DNA of 45,210 nt from Pseudomonas sp. PB120 (GTDB lineage Bacteria > Pseudomonadota > Gammaproteobacteria > Pseudomonadales > Pseudomonadaceae): positions 1 through 45,210 of the forward strand of contig NZ_RWIN01000021.1 in assembly GCF_009761815.1 (NCBI RefSeq). The letters are read 5' to 3'. Below, piece after piece: positions 16,491-27,300 of the stretch. A program made the position numbers and the translations under genes. Each line of letters begins with the position of its first letter. Position 1 is the stretch's first letter. Under the pieces are notes generated by a model, which saw nothing but the letters and a program-made list of their open reading frames with translations, did no database searches and was not told the DNA's origin.

Positions 16491-17150
16491 ATGGCCAACC
16501 CCTACCGCGAACTGTTCAACGCCCCCAGCGCCCGAGCTTTTGTGCTGGCCGGCATGATCGCGCGCATGCCGATTTCCATGACCGGTATCGGCCTGATCAC
16601 CATGCTCTCGCAGCTGCAAGGTGGCTACGGGCTGGCCGGTTGATGGTGTTGCTTTGCACCCGCTTGCAGGCGCCGCACTGGACGTTGTTTGTGTTTGCTG
16701 CGCTGGCCGGCTGCATGCCGAGCATGTCGGCGATGGTGCGCGCGCGCTGGACCGAGCTCTATCGCGGCCAGCCGCAACTGCAAACCGCGTATGCCCCCGC
16801 TGCCGCGCCTGTTTCTGTACGGCGGCGTGGCGACGGCGGTGACGACGCTGCCGTTGCTGTGGGCGACCGACATTCTGGGCTTGTCGCTTGCGGTGTTCGT
16901 CGCCGGGCTGTTCTTTGCCCCGAGCTTGATTGTGGCGATGGCGCTGGTGGAACGCATCGTACCGCCGGCCAAGTTGACAGAAGGCCTGACCTGGCTGGTC
17001 ACCGGCCTGAGCATCGGCGTGGCGATTGGCGCGGCCAGTTCGGGTTGGCTGGTGGATGCGTTCGGTGCGCGCAGCGGGTTTTGGGTGGCGATCGCGGCGG
17101 GGGCCGTGGTGCTGGGGTCTGCCGTGCAAAGCTTCCGCCACCTCAAGTAA
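16491..17150 (+). pseudogene. MFS transporter, broken by two internal deletions
   Basis: Three pieces of one major facilitator transporter are seen in order but not in one frame. The first is residues MANPYRELFNAPSARAFVLAGMI to GGYGLAG (16491-16641), an intact N-terminus and first helix. After a stop the second piece is in a shifted frame, LLCTRLQAPHWTLFVFAALAGC to LQTAYA (about 16648-16796). The third, back in the first frame, runs from LPRLFLYGG to SFRHLK (about 16800-17150) and holds the last three or four helices. The total is 660 bases, whereas an MFS protein needs about 1200. About six or seven helices are missing, so a working transporter is impossible. Confidence 0.85.
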
Positions 17151-17169
17151 TTTTCAACCCCACCAACCT

Positions 17170-17302
17170 GTGGCGAGGGAGCTTGCTCCCGCTCGGCGGC
17201 GCAGCCGTCGTAAACCCTGCGACCATGTTCCACCTGACACACAGCGTTGGTTGGTTTTGAGGCCGCTTCGCAGCCCAGCGGGAGCAAGCTCCCTCGCCAC
17301 AA
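17170..17302. repeat. Inverted repeat of the TGTGGCGAGGGAGC type
   Basis: TGTGGCGAGGGAGCTTGCTCCCGCT at the left and its complement ending CTCCCTCGCCACA at the right bracket about 80 bases, including a second inner pair (GGCGGCGCAGCC / GGCCGCTTCGCAGCC). The same family occurs at 18133, 41156 and 45152, always in gaps of the pyoverdine block. Confidence 0.82.
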
Positions 17303-17315
17303 TTCATCGTCGATC

Positions 17316-17339
17316 TAATTCCCGGCGTCGCTCATTCGT
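17316..17339 (+). promoter_or_regulatory. PvdS iron-starvation box upstream of the thioesterase gene
   Basis: CTAATTCCC, then CGT with exactly 16 bases between TAATT and CGT. This matches the TAAAT-N16-CGT iron-starvation box used by the extracytoplasmic sigma factor PvdS, with one mismatch. It sits 34 bases before the GTG start of the thioesterase gene, the right distance for a promoter. Confidence 0.72.
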
Positions 17340-17372
17340 TCTCTTTACAGACAACTTCTCGAGGTACGCCCG

Positions 17373-18098
17373 GTGACTCAGCTGACAATGCTGTGCCTGC
17401 CCTATTCAGGCGCGAGCGCGATGGTCTACAGCCGCTGGCGGCGCAAACTGCCGGAGTGGCTCACGTTGCGGCCGGTGGAACTGCCGGGGCGCGGTGCGCG
17501 ATTTGGCGAGCCATTGCACACCGACATGCGGCGCCTGGCGCTGCAACTCGCCCAGGAAATAAAAGCCACGCTCAAGACGCCGTACGCGCTGTTCGGCCAC
17601 AGCCTTGGTGCCTTGCTGGCCTGTGAACTGGCCCATGCGCTGCGGTCGCTGGGCTGCCCGGAGCCGGTCGCGCTGTTCGCCTCGGGCACCGCCGCGCCAA
17701 CCCTTCGCGCCGACTACGACCGGGATTTCGCCGAACCGAAGACCGATGCCGAACTGATCGAGCAATTGCGCACCCTCAACGGCACCAGCGAGGAAGTGCT
17801 GGCCAACGAAGAGCTGATGAGCCTGACGTTGCCGGTCCTGCGTGCGGACTTCCTGCTGTGCGGCCGCTTCGAGCCTGTCCAGCGACCCTTGCTCAAATGC
17901 CCGGTGCATGTGCTCGGCGGCAAGGCTGATCGCGCCACGACTGAACAGCTGATCGGCTGGAGCAAGGAAACCCACGGCAGCTTTTCCGTGGACATGCTGG
18001 GTGGCGGGCACTTCTTCATCCATGAGCACGAGGCCAAGGTGCTGCGAGTGATCAAGGATCAGCTGGATGTGCATCGTCGACGGCATGTTGTGGCCTGA
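17373..18098 (+). CDS. pvdG: Type II thioesterase, PvdG-like
   Basis: This 241-residue editing thioesterase is expected to clear misprimed or stalled acyl groups from NRPS carrier domains during pyoverdine synthesis. The start MTQLTMLCLPYSGASAMVYSRWRRKLP closely resembles PvdG from memory. The catalytic Ser77 lies in FGHSLGALLACELAHAL. GKADRATT probably contributes the Asp, and GGGHFFIHE holds the His near residue 213. The start codon is GTG, with GAGG 8 bases upstream. An iron-starvation box precedes it. A 283-bp gap with its own promoter signals separates it from the first synthetase gene. In P. aeruginosa, pvdG is beside pvdL, so this placement differs. Confidence 0.85.
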   Translation: MTQLTMLCLPYSGASAMVYSRWRRKLPEWLTLRPVELPGRGARFGEPLHTDMRRLALQLAQEIKATLKTPYALFGHSLGALLACELAHALRSLGCPEPVALFASGTAAPTLRADYDRDFAEPKTDAELIEQLRTLNGTSEEVLANEELMSLTLPVLRADFLLCGRFEPVQRPLLKCPVHVLGGKADRATTEQLIGWSKETHGSFSVDMLGGGHFFIHEHEAKVLRVIKDQLDVHRRRHVVA

Positions 18099-18132
18099 TT
18101 CAATCTCAAGATCACTTACACCCCCTGAGGAG

Positions 18133-18240
18133 CTTTTGTGGCGAGGGGATTTATCCCCGTTGGGTCGCGCAGCGGCCCCAAAAAATGGGACTGCTGCGCA
18201 GTCCATCGGGGATAAATCCCCTCACCACAGGGTTCGCTCC
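18133..18240. repeat. Inverted repeat of the TTGTGGCGAGGGGATTTATCCCC type
   Basis: A near-perfect long inverted repeat: the left arm CTTTTGTGGCGAGGGGATTT pairs with the right arm ending ATAAATCCCCTCACCACAG. It has an inner GC-rich part (GCGCAGCGGCCCC / GGGACTGCTGCGCAG). A close relative is at 41156-41256, so the pair brackets the two synthetase genes. Confidence 0.85.
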
Positions 18241-18285
18241 TACAAATTTGCATCACCCAGCCGCTCCCCACTCAACCTTCTTCCT

Positions 18286-18304
18286 GATACTTATTCTCAT
18301 TCGC
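18286..18304 (+). promoter_or_regulatory. Fur-box-like sequence upstream of the first synthetase gene
   Basis: GATACTTATTCTCATTCGC agrees with the 19-base Fur consensus (GATAATGATAATCATTATC) at 13 positions by my alignment. It touches the iron-starvation box that follows, so Fur could act directly as well as through PvdS. Confidence 0.5.
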
Positions 18305-18327
18305 TAATTTTTCCGGTCTGCATTCGT
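18305..18327 (+). promoter_or_regulatory. PvdS iron-starvation box upstream of the first synthetase gene
   Basis: GCTAATT followed by CGT with 15 bases between TAATT and CGT, one fewer than the canonical 16. The right half, CATTCGTT, is identical to that of the box at 17316-17339. It lies 55 bases before the start of the synthetase. Confidence 0.6.
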
Positions 18328-18381
18328 TTTATAGGGACGACGTGCCTTTGTGCTTCCCGCCACTGATCCGGATGCTTAGAA

Positions 18382-21300
18382 ATGAATGCTGATGACGCCT
18401 TGAAACTTGCTCGCCGGTTTATCGGGTTGCCCCTGGAAAAGCGCCAGATGTTCCTTGCGGCCTTGCACAAGGAAGGCGTTGATTTCGCCCGGTTTCCGAT
18501 TCCTGCCGGCGTCGAGGCCGAGGATCGCCAGGCGCTGTCGTACGCTCAGCAGCGCATGTGGTTTCTCTGGCAACTGGACCCGCAAAGCGGTGCCTACAAC
18601 TTGCCGGGCGCGGTGCGCCTGACCGGGCGCTTGAACCTGCCGGCGCTTGAACAAGCGTTCGTCACCCTCGTAGACCGTCACGAAACCCTGCGTACGGTGT
18701 TCCAGCGTCAGACCGACGAGACGTTGCTGCAAGTACCGGCCAACGCACCGCTGGTCATCGAGCAGGTGGATTTCAGCGCATTGCCGGTCGCGGAGCGCGA
18801 ACAGGCCGTCGCCCAGGCCGCCGCGCAGCAATCTGTGTTGCCGTTCGATCTAGCCACCGGCCCATTGCTGCGCGTCACCTTGCTCAAGCTCGCCGAGCAG
18901 GAACACGTGCTCCTGCTGACCTTGCACCACATCGTTTCCGATGGCTGGTCGATGAACGTGCTGATCGACGAATTCATCCGCTGCTACGACGCGTTTGCGG
19001 CGGGCACACAACCGCACCTCGCGCCCTTGCCGATCCAGTACAGCGACTACGCGTTGTGGCAGCGGCGCTGGCTGGAGGCCGGTGAGCAAGCGCGTCAACT
19101 CGACTATTGGCAAGCACAACTGGGCGACGAGCATCCGGTGCTGGAGTTGCCCACCGACCACCCACGCCCGGCGATGCCGAGCCATCGCGGTACCCGTTAC
19201 GAATTCGCCGTCGACGGGCAACTGGCCGAGCAACTGCGCACCACCGCTCAGCAGCACAACATCACCCTGTTCATGCTGTTGCTCGGTGCGTTCAATGTGC
19301 TGCTGCACCGTTACACCGGGCAGACCGACCTCCGCGTCGGCGTGCCGATTGCCAACCGTAACCGCGCGGAAATCGAAGGGCTGATCGGCTTCTTCGTCAA
19401 CACCCAGGTGCTGCGTACCACGCTCGACGGCCAGACCCGCGTCGCCGACCTGCTGCGTACAATCAAGGAAACTGCCCTCGGCGCCCAGGCCCATCAGGAC
19501 CTGCCGTTCGAGCGCCTGGTCGAGGCGCTGAAGCTGGAACGCAGCCTCAGCCACACGCCGCTGTTCCAGGTGATGTACAACCACCAGCCGCAGGTCGCGG
19601 ACATGTCCAGCATCAGCACCGCGTCCGGCCTGACGTTGGGTGCGATCGAGTGGGAAGGGCGCACCACGCAGTTCGACCTGACTCTCGACACCTATGAAAA
19701 AGGCGGCAAGCTCCACGCGGCGCTGACCTACGCCAATGACCTGTTCGACGCCGACACCATCACGCGTATGGCCCAGCACTGGACGCACCTGCTGCAAGGC
19801 ATGGTCGCGGATTCGCAACAGCGCATCAGCGATTTGCCGCTGCTTGAACACGCGGAATACCAGCGCATCGTGCATGACTGGAATCGCGCCGATGACCCGT
19901 TCCCGCAAGACCTGTGCATCCATGAACTGATCAGCCAGCAAGCCGCCGCCAGCCCAACGGCACGGGCAGTGACCTTCGCCACCCGGCACCTGACCTACGC
20001 CGAACTAGACGTTCAGGCCAATTGCCTGGCCCACAAACTGATCGAGCTGGGCGTCGGCCCGGAAGTCCGCGTCGGCGTGGCGATGCAGCGTTCGGAAAAC
20101 TTGCTGGTCGCGTTGCTCGCAGTGCTCAAGGCCGGCGGCGCCTATGTGCCGCTGGATCCGGATTACCCGGCCGAACGCGTCGCGTACATGCTCGAAGACA
20201 GCCGCGCCCTGGTGCTGTTGACCGAACACGCGGTGGCCGCGACCTTGACCGTATCTGCCGGCACACAAGTGCTGTTGCTGGACGAGATCGAACCGCTGCT
20301 GACCGCGTACCCGGCCAGCGCTCCGGTCACCCGTGTCACGCCCGATAATCTGGCCTACGTGATCTACACCTCCGGCTCCACCGGCAAACCCAAAGGCGTG
20401 GCCATCGCCCATCGCAACGTGCTGGCGCTGATCGACTGGTCGAAAACGGTCTACAGCCGCGAGGACATCCAGGGGGTATTGGCCTCGACGTCGGTGTGCT
20501 TCGACCTGTCGGTGTGGGAGCTGTTCGTCACCCTGGCCAACGGCGGGTCGGTGATCATCGCCCGCAATGCCCTGGAGTTGCCGCAATTGCCGGCCCGTGA
20601 TCAGGTGCGCCTGATCAACACCGTGCCGTCGGCGATCAATGCGTTGCAGCGCGACGGGCAGATCCCGCCGAGCGTGCGCATCATCAACCTGGCCGGCGAG
20701 CCGCTGAAGCAAAGCCTGGTGGACGCGCTGTACGAGCAGTCGACCATCCAGCACGTCTATGACCTGTACGGTCCGTCGGAAGACACCACGTATTCGACCT
20801 GGACCCGACGCGACGCTGGCGGTAGCGCGAACATTGGTCGACCGCTCAAACACACCGCCAGCTATTTGTTGGACGCCGAGCTGCAACCGGTGCCGCAAGG
20901 CGTGTCGGCCGAACTGTATCTGAGCGGCGCGGGCATCACCCGTGGCTACCTGGCGCGTCCGGGCATGACCGCCGAAAAGTACGTGCCCAACCCGTTCGCC
21001 CGCAACGGCGAGCGCCTGTACCGCACCGGCGACCTGACCCGTTACGGGGCCGACGGCACGCTGCAATACGTCGGACGCATCGATCATCAGGTCAAGGTCC
21101 GTGGCTTTCGCATCGAGCTGGGTGAAATCGAAGCGCGGCTGTTGCAGCAAGAAGCCGTGCGCGAATTGGCGGTGCTGGCGCAGGAAGGCGTCAGCGGCCA
21201 GCAACTGGTCGCCTACATCGTGCCGACCGAGCCGGCGTTATTGGCCGATGCCGATGCTCAAGTGACCCTGCGGGAAACTCTGAAAGCAGCCCTGCGGCAG

Positions 21301-24300
21301 CACTTGCCGGATTACATGGTCCCGGCGTTCCTGTTGTTCCTCGAGCACTTGCCACTGACACCCAATGGCAAACTCGACCGCAAGGCCCTGCCGGCCGTCG
21401 ACGGTTCGCAGGCACAGCGGGAACACATCGCGCCGCGCAGCACGCTTGAAAAAGCACTGGCCGCGATCTGGCAAGACGTACTTACCATCGACAACGTCGG
21501 CCTTGAAGACAATTTCTTCGAACTGGGCGGCGACTCCATCGTGTCCATGCAAGTGGTCAGCCGTGCGCGTCAGGCCGGGATCGTGTTGAGCCCCAAGGAC
21601 CTTTTCCAGCACCAGACCATTCGCAGCCTGGCCCAGGCGGCCCGCAGCGGCGAGCAGCCCCTGATCGACCAAGGTCCGGCCAGTGGCGCGGTGGCCCTGG
21701 CGCCGGTGCAGCAGTGGTTCTTCGAGCAAGCCATTCCAGAGCGTCAGCATTGGAACCAGTCGCTGTTGCTGGTGCCGCGCGAGGCGTTGAACGTCGAGGC
21801 ACTGGATCAAGCCCTGGAAAAACTGCTGACCCATCACGACAGCCTGCGCCTGCGTTACCAACAGACGGAAAACGGCTGGCAGCAAGCCTACGCCGCGCCG
21901 ACCACGGCGTCGGTGTTGTGGCAACGTCAGGCGCAGTCGGTTGCAGAAATGAACGACCTCTGCGACGAGGCCCAACGCAGTCTCGATCTGCAAAACGGTC
22001 CTCTGCTGCGTGCGATGCTGGTGGCGATGGCGGATGGCACTCAACGCTTGCTGCTGGTGATTCATCACCTCGCGGTGGACGGTGTTTCCTGGCGCGTACT
22101 GCTGGAAGACTTCCAGCAGTTCTACCGCGGCGGCAACCTGACGATGGCGAAAACCAGCACCTACCAGCGTTGGGTTGCACACCTGCAGGATCATCTGCCG
22201 GTGTTTGAAAACAGCCTCGGTCATTGGCAAACCCAGCTGCGCGACGCACGCAACGAACTGCCGTGCGACCGCCCGAACGGCGCGCTGGAAAATCGCTACG
22301 AGCAAAAACTCGAACTTAAACTCGACGCCGAGCAAACGCGCAAGTTGCTGCAACAGGCTCCGGCGGCCTATCGCACGCAGGTCAACGATCTGCTGCTGAC
22401 CGCTCTGGCACGAGCGGTGTGCCGCTGGAGCGGGCAGGGCAGTGCGCTGATTCAACTCGAAGGCCATGGCCGCGAAGACCTGTTCGACGACATCGACCTG
22501 ACCCGCACGGTGGGTTGGTTCACCAGCCTGTTCCCGGTCAATCTGCAACCGTGCAGCGATCTCGGCGCTTCGATCAAAACCATCAAGGAACAACTGCGCG
22601 CCGTGCCGGACAAGGGCCTGAGCTACGGCGCGCTGCGTTACCTCGGTACCCCGGCGATGCGCGCTGAACTGGCGGCCTTGCCGCAACCGCGCATCACCTT
22701 CAACTACCTGGGGCAGTTCGACCGTCAGTTCAACGAAGCCGCGCTGTTCGTGCCGTCCACCGAGGGCAACGGCGTGGCGCAGGACCCTTCGGCACCGCTG
22801 GGCAACTGGCTGACGGTCGAAGGCCAGGTCTACGGCGGTGAGCTGTCCCTGAGCTGGGGTTTCAGCCGCGAGATGTTCGACACCGCGACCCTCCAGCGCC
22901 TGGTGGATGATTACGCGCAGGAACTCAACGCGCTGATCGATCATTGCTGCGTGCTGGAGACCGCACACGCCACACCGTCGGACTTCCCACTGGCACGCAT
23001 CAGTCAGGCGCAGCTCGATGATTTGTCGGTCGCCACCTTTGAAGACCTGTACCCGCTGTCGCCGATGCAACAGGGCATGTTGTTCCACACCCTCCATGAA
23101 CCGGAGGTCGGCGCCTACATCAGTCAACTGCGCCTGGACATCCAGGGCCTCGATCCGCAGCGCTTCGCCCAGGCGTGGCAGGCCGCGCTGACACGTCACG
23201 ACATTCTGCGCAGCCGCTTCCACTGGCAAGGCCTCGACGTGGCGCACCAGGCGATTGCCCGTCAGGTCACGTTGCCCCTCGAAATGCTTGAAAGCGCCGA
23301 CACCGATACCCTGGCCGACGCCGAGCGCGCCCTGGGTTTCGAACTGGACAATGCGCCGCTGTTTCGCTTGAAACTGGTACGCACGGGTGCCACGGACTGG
23401 CACCTGATTTACACCAGCCACCACATCCTGATGGACGGCTGGAGCAACGCGCAGTTGCTGGCCGAAGTGATTCAACACTATGCCGTCGGGCAATCGCTGC
23501 CGGCACCGACCGGGCAATACCGCGACTACCTGGGCTGGTTGCAGCAGCAATCGGCTGTCGCTGGCGAGCAGTTCTGGAAAAACGCGCTGGTGCCGCTTGA
23601 AGCGCCTACGCTGTTGGCCGAAGCCCTGCGTCCGCCGGTAGGTAACGAGGGCAGCGCGGAATACCGCGTGGCGCTGGACAGTCGCGCCACCCAGCGCCTG
23701 GCCGAGTTCGCCCGTCAGCAGAAAGTCACCCTCAATACCGTGCTGCAAGCGGCGTGGAGCCTGTTGCTGCATCGCTACACCGGCCAGGATTGCGTGGTGT
23801 TCGGCGCCACGGTCGCCGGGCGTTCGGCGCCGCTGCCGGGGATCGAAGAGCAGCTCGGTTTGTTCATCAACACGCTGCCGCTGGTGTGCGTGATGAAACC
23901 GGATTGCACTGTCAGCCAATGGTTGAGCGAGCCGCAAGGTTTGAACCTGGCCATGCGTGAGTTCGAGCATGTGCCGCTGTACGACATTCAGGGCTGGGCC
24001 GGGCAGCAGGGCTCGGCGTTGTTCGACAGCCTGCTGGTGTTCGAAAACTTCCCGGTGGCCGAAGCGCTGAAGCAAGGCGCGCCGGCCGGGCTGTCGTTCG
24101 GCAACCTGCATAATCACGAGCGCACGCATTATCCGTTGACGCTGGGCATCGAACTCGGCGCGAGCCTGAGCCTGGATTTCAGCTATGACAGGGCGCGGTT
24201 CAATGCGGCTCAAATCGCGCAATTGTCGGCCAATCTGCAGCACCTGCTGACGCAACTGGTGGCGCTGCCGGACGCGGCACTCGGCGCGCTGGAACTGCTC

Positions 24301-27300
24301 GAAGTCGATGGCAAAGACGAGTTGCTCGGTATCAGCCAGGCGCTGCCGGTCGAGTTATCCACAACCCTTCTGGTACACGAACAAATCGCCGCCCAGGCTG
24401 CCAACACCCCGGACGCGCTGGCGTTGCGGGTCGAGGGTCAGTCCCTGAGCTACTTGCAATTGAACACCCAGGCCAATCGCCTGGCCCATCGCCTGATTGA
24501 AAACGGTGCCGGCCCCGGCAAGCGCGTCGGACTGGCCCTGCACCGTGGCCCGCACTTGATCGTCAGCCAGCTGGCCGTGCTGAAAAGCGGCGCGGCCTAT
24601 GTGCCGCTGGACCCGAAATACCCGGCTGAACGCCTGGCCTACATGATCGCCGACAGCCGCCTCGACCTGCTGCTGTCTGAGGCTGGTCTGCTGGAAGATG
24701 CCCCCGGCGTCCTTCGTCTTACCCTCGACGACAGCGCCGGCTACCCCGACAGCAATCCGCAAAACAACGCGGTCGCTGAAAACCTGGCCTACATCATCTA
24801 CACCTCCGGCTCCACCGGTCAGCCCAAAGGCGTAGCCATCGCCCACGCCGCGCTGCGCGAGTTCTGCCAGACCGCTGCCGATTATTCGCGGCTGTCGGCG
24901 TCGGACCGCGTGTTGCAGTTTGCGACTTTCAGCTTCGACGGCTTCGTCGAGCAATGTTTCCCGGCGCTGTGCGTTGGTGCGGCGTTGATCATGCGCGGCG
25001 ATGACATGTGGGACGCCGGCCGTCTCGCCGCCGAAATCGTCGAACAGCGCGTGACCGTGGCCGACCTGCCAGCCGCGTATTGGTACTTGCTGGCCCGGGA
25101 ATGCGCAAGCGACGTGGTGCGTGATCTTGGCGATTTGCGTCAGGTGCATGTCGGCGGCGAAGCGATGTCGGTCGAAGGGTTGCGCCTGTGGCATCAGGCC
25201 GGCTTGAGCCACGTGCGACTGCTCAACACCTACGGCCCGACCGAGGCGACCGTGGTTTCCAGTGTTCACGAATGCCGGCTTGAAGACGCCAGCGACGCCT
25301 TTGGCATTCCGATTGGTCGTGCCATCGCCGGCCGCTCGCTGTACGTGCTGGACCCGGCCGGTCAATTGCTGCCGCCCGGCGGCGTGGGCGAACTGTGCAT
25401 CGGCGCAGCCGCCAGCCTCGCGCAAAGCTACTTTGATCGCCCGGCGCTGACCGCTGAACGTTTCCTGCCTGACCCGTTCGCCCGTGAGCCGGGGGCGCGG
25501 CTGTACCGCAGCGGCGACTTGGCACGCTACAACGCTGAAGGACATCTGGAATACGTCGGGCGTATCGACCATCAGGTGAAAATCCGTGGTTTCCGCATCG
25601 AAATGGGCGAGATCGAAGCCTGCCTGCAAGCCCGCGAGGACGTGCACGAAGCGGCGGTCATCGCGCAGGACGGTACGCAACTGGTGGCGTATGTGGTGGC
25701 CGCCGACGCGGTCGATTTGCCGTCGCAATACCTTGAACACCTCAAGGCCGTTTTGCGCCAGTCGCTGCCTGAATACATGGTGCCGGGTCACCTGATCCTG
25801 CTGGCCAAATTGCCGCTCAACAACAACGGCAAACTGGATCGCCGAGCGTTACCGCGCGTTGAGGCCAGCGCTGCACAGCGTGAGTTCGTGGCCCCGGGCC
25901 AAGGCCTGGAAACGCAACTGGCGCTGATCTGGCAAGACGTGTTGCAGGTCGAGCAGGTGGGGCGCACCGATAACTTCTTCGAACTGGGCGGGCACTCGTT
26001 GCTGGTGCTGCAGGTCATCTCGCGGGTGCGTCAGCAGTTGCAGCTGGAACTGTCGGTGAGCAGCCTGTTCTCGGCGGCGAACCTGGCGGCGTTTGCCGAG
26101 CGTGCGGCGCTGGCGAGCAGCAATGGCCAACCGCAATTGCTGCCGGCCCCTGCCGATCAGCCGCCGCTGCTGTCCTACGCCCAGCAACGTCAATGGATTC
26201 TCTGGCAGCTGGACCCCCAGAGCCCGGCCTACAACATCCCGGCCGCGCTGCGCCTCAAGGGCTCGCTGAATGGCGATGCACTGCGCGAAGCCTTCGCTCA
26301 GTTGCAGGCCCGCCACCAGACGTTGCGCACCACGTTTGAACAGGATGGCCAGCAGGCCAGTCCGATTTTGCACGAGCATCTGGCGCTGCAACTGGAACAA
26401 CGCGCACTCGATCAGGCGTCGGTCGACCAGGCCGTAGCCGCAGAAATCGCCCGCCCGTTCGACCTGCGCAACGGCCCGTTGTGGCGGGTGTTGCTGCTGC
26501 AAGTGAACACGGATGAACACGTGCTGGTGCTGACCGTGCACCACATCGCCGCCGATGGCTGGTCGATGCAGGTCATGGTCGATGAGTTCAGCACGCTGTA
26601 TCAGGCAGCCGTAGAAGGCCATGCCGCGAACCTGAACAGCCTGCCGGTGAACTACAGCGACTATGCCCGTTGGCAGCGCGACTGGCTGGAGGCCGGCGAG
26701 GGCGCGCGGCAACTGAACTGGTGGCGCGAGCAACTGGCCGGCAGCCAAACGCCGCTCGAATTGCCCAGCGAACTGACCCGCCCGGCCCGGCGTACCGAGC
26801 GTGGCGCGAGTCTGGTGTTGAACGTCGATCGCGACTTGCTCGCCGGTTTGCGTCAACGGGCCCAGGAACAACAGGTGACGTTGTTCATGCTGTTGCTGGC
26901 GAGTTTCCAGACCTTGCTGCATCGCCAGAGCGGCCAGTCGGGCATCAGCGTCGGCGTACCGAGTGCCGGGCGTTCACGCATTGAAACCGAAGGCCTGATC
27001 GGCTTCTTCATCAACACCCAGGTGCTGCGCGCCGAGATCGACGGGCAGCAGCCGTTCAGCACCTTGTTGCAACAGGTGAAACGCACGGCACTGGGCGCGC
27101 AAGCGAATCAGGACGTGCCCTTTGAGCAGTTGGTGGAGGCACTTCAGCCGGACCGCAGCCTCAATCACAGCCCGTTGTTCCAGGTGCTCTACAACCACCA
27201 GCAGCAACTGGGCGCGAGTGTCGAACGCCGCGTCGCCGGTTTGCAGGTCGAGCGTCTGCACTGGCAGCAACACACCACGCAATTCGACCTGGTGCTCGAC

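Noticed and set aside
21238..24255. A 1005-codon open frame antisense to the first synthetase gene (and a 1292-codon one at 31647-35525)
   Set aside because: Both are mirror frames of high-GC NRPS coding sequence. They are rich in His, Arg, Gln and Ala with no domain signature or ribosome site, while the sense strand has full NRPS motifs.
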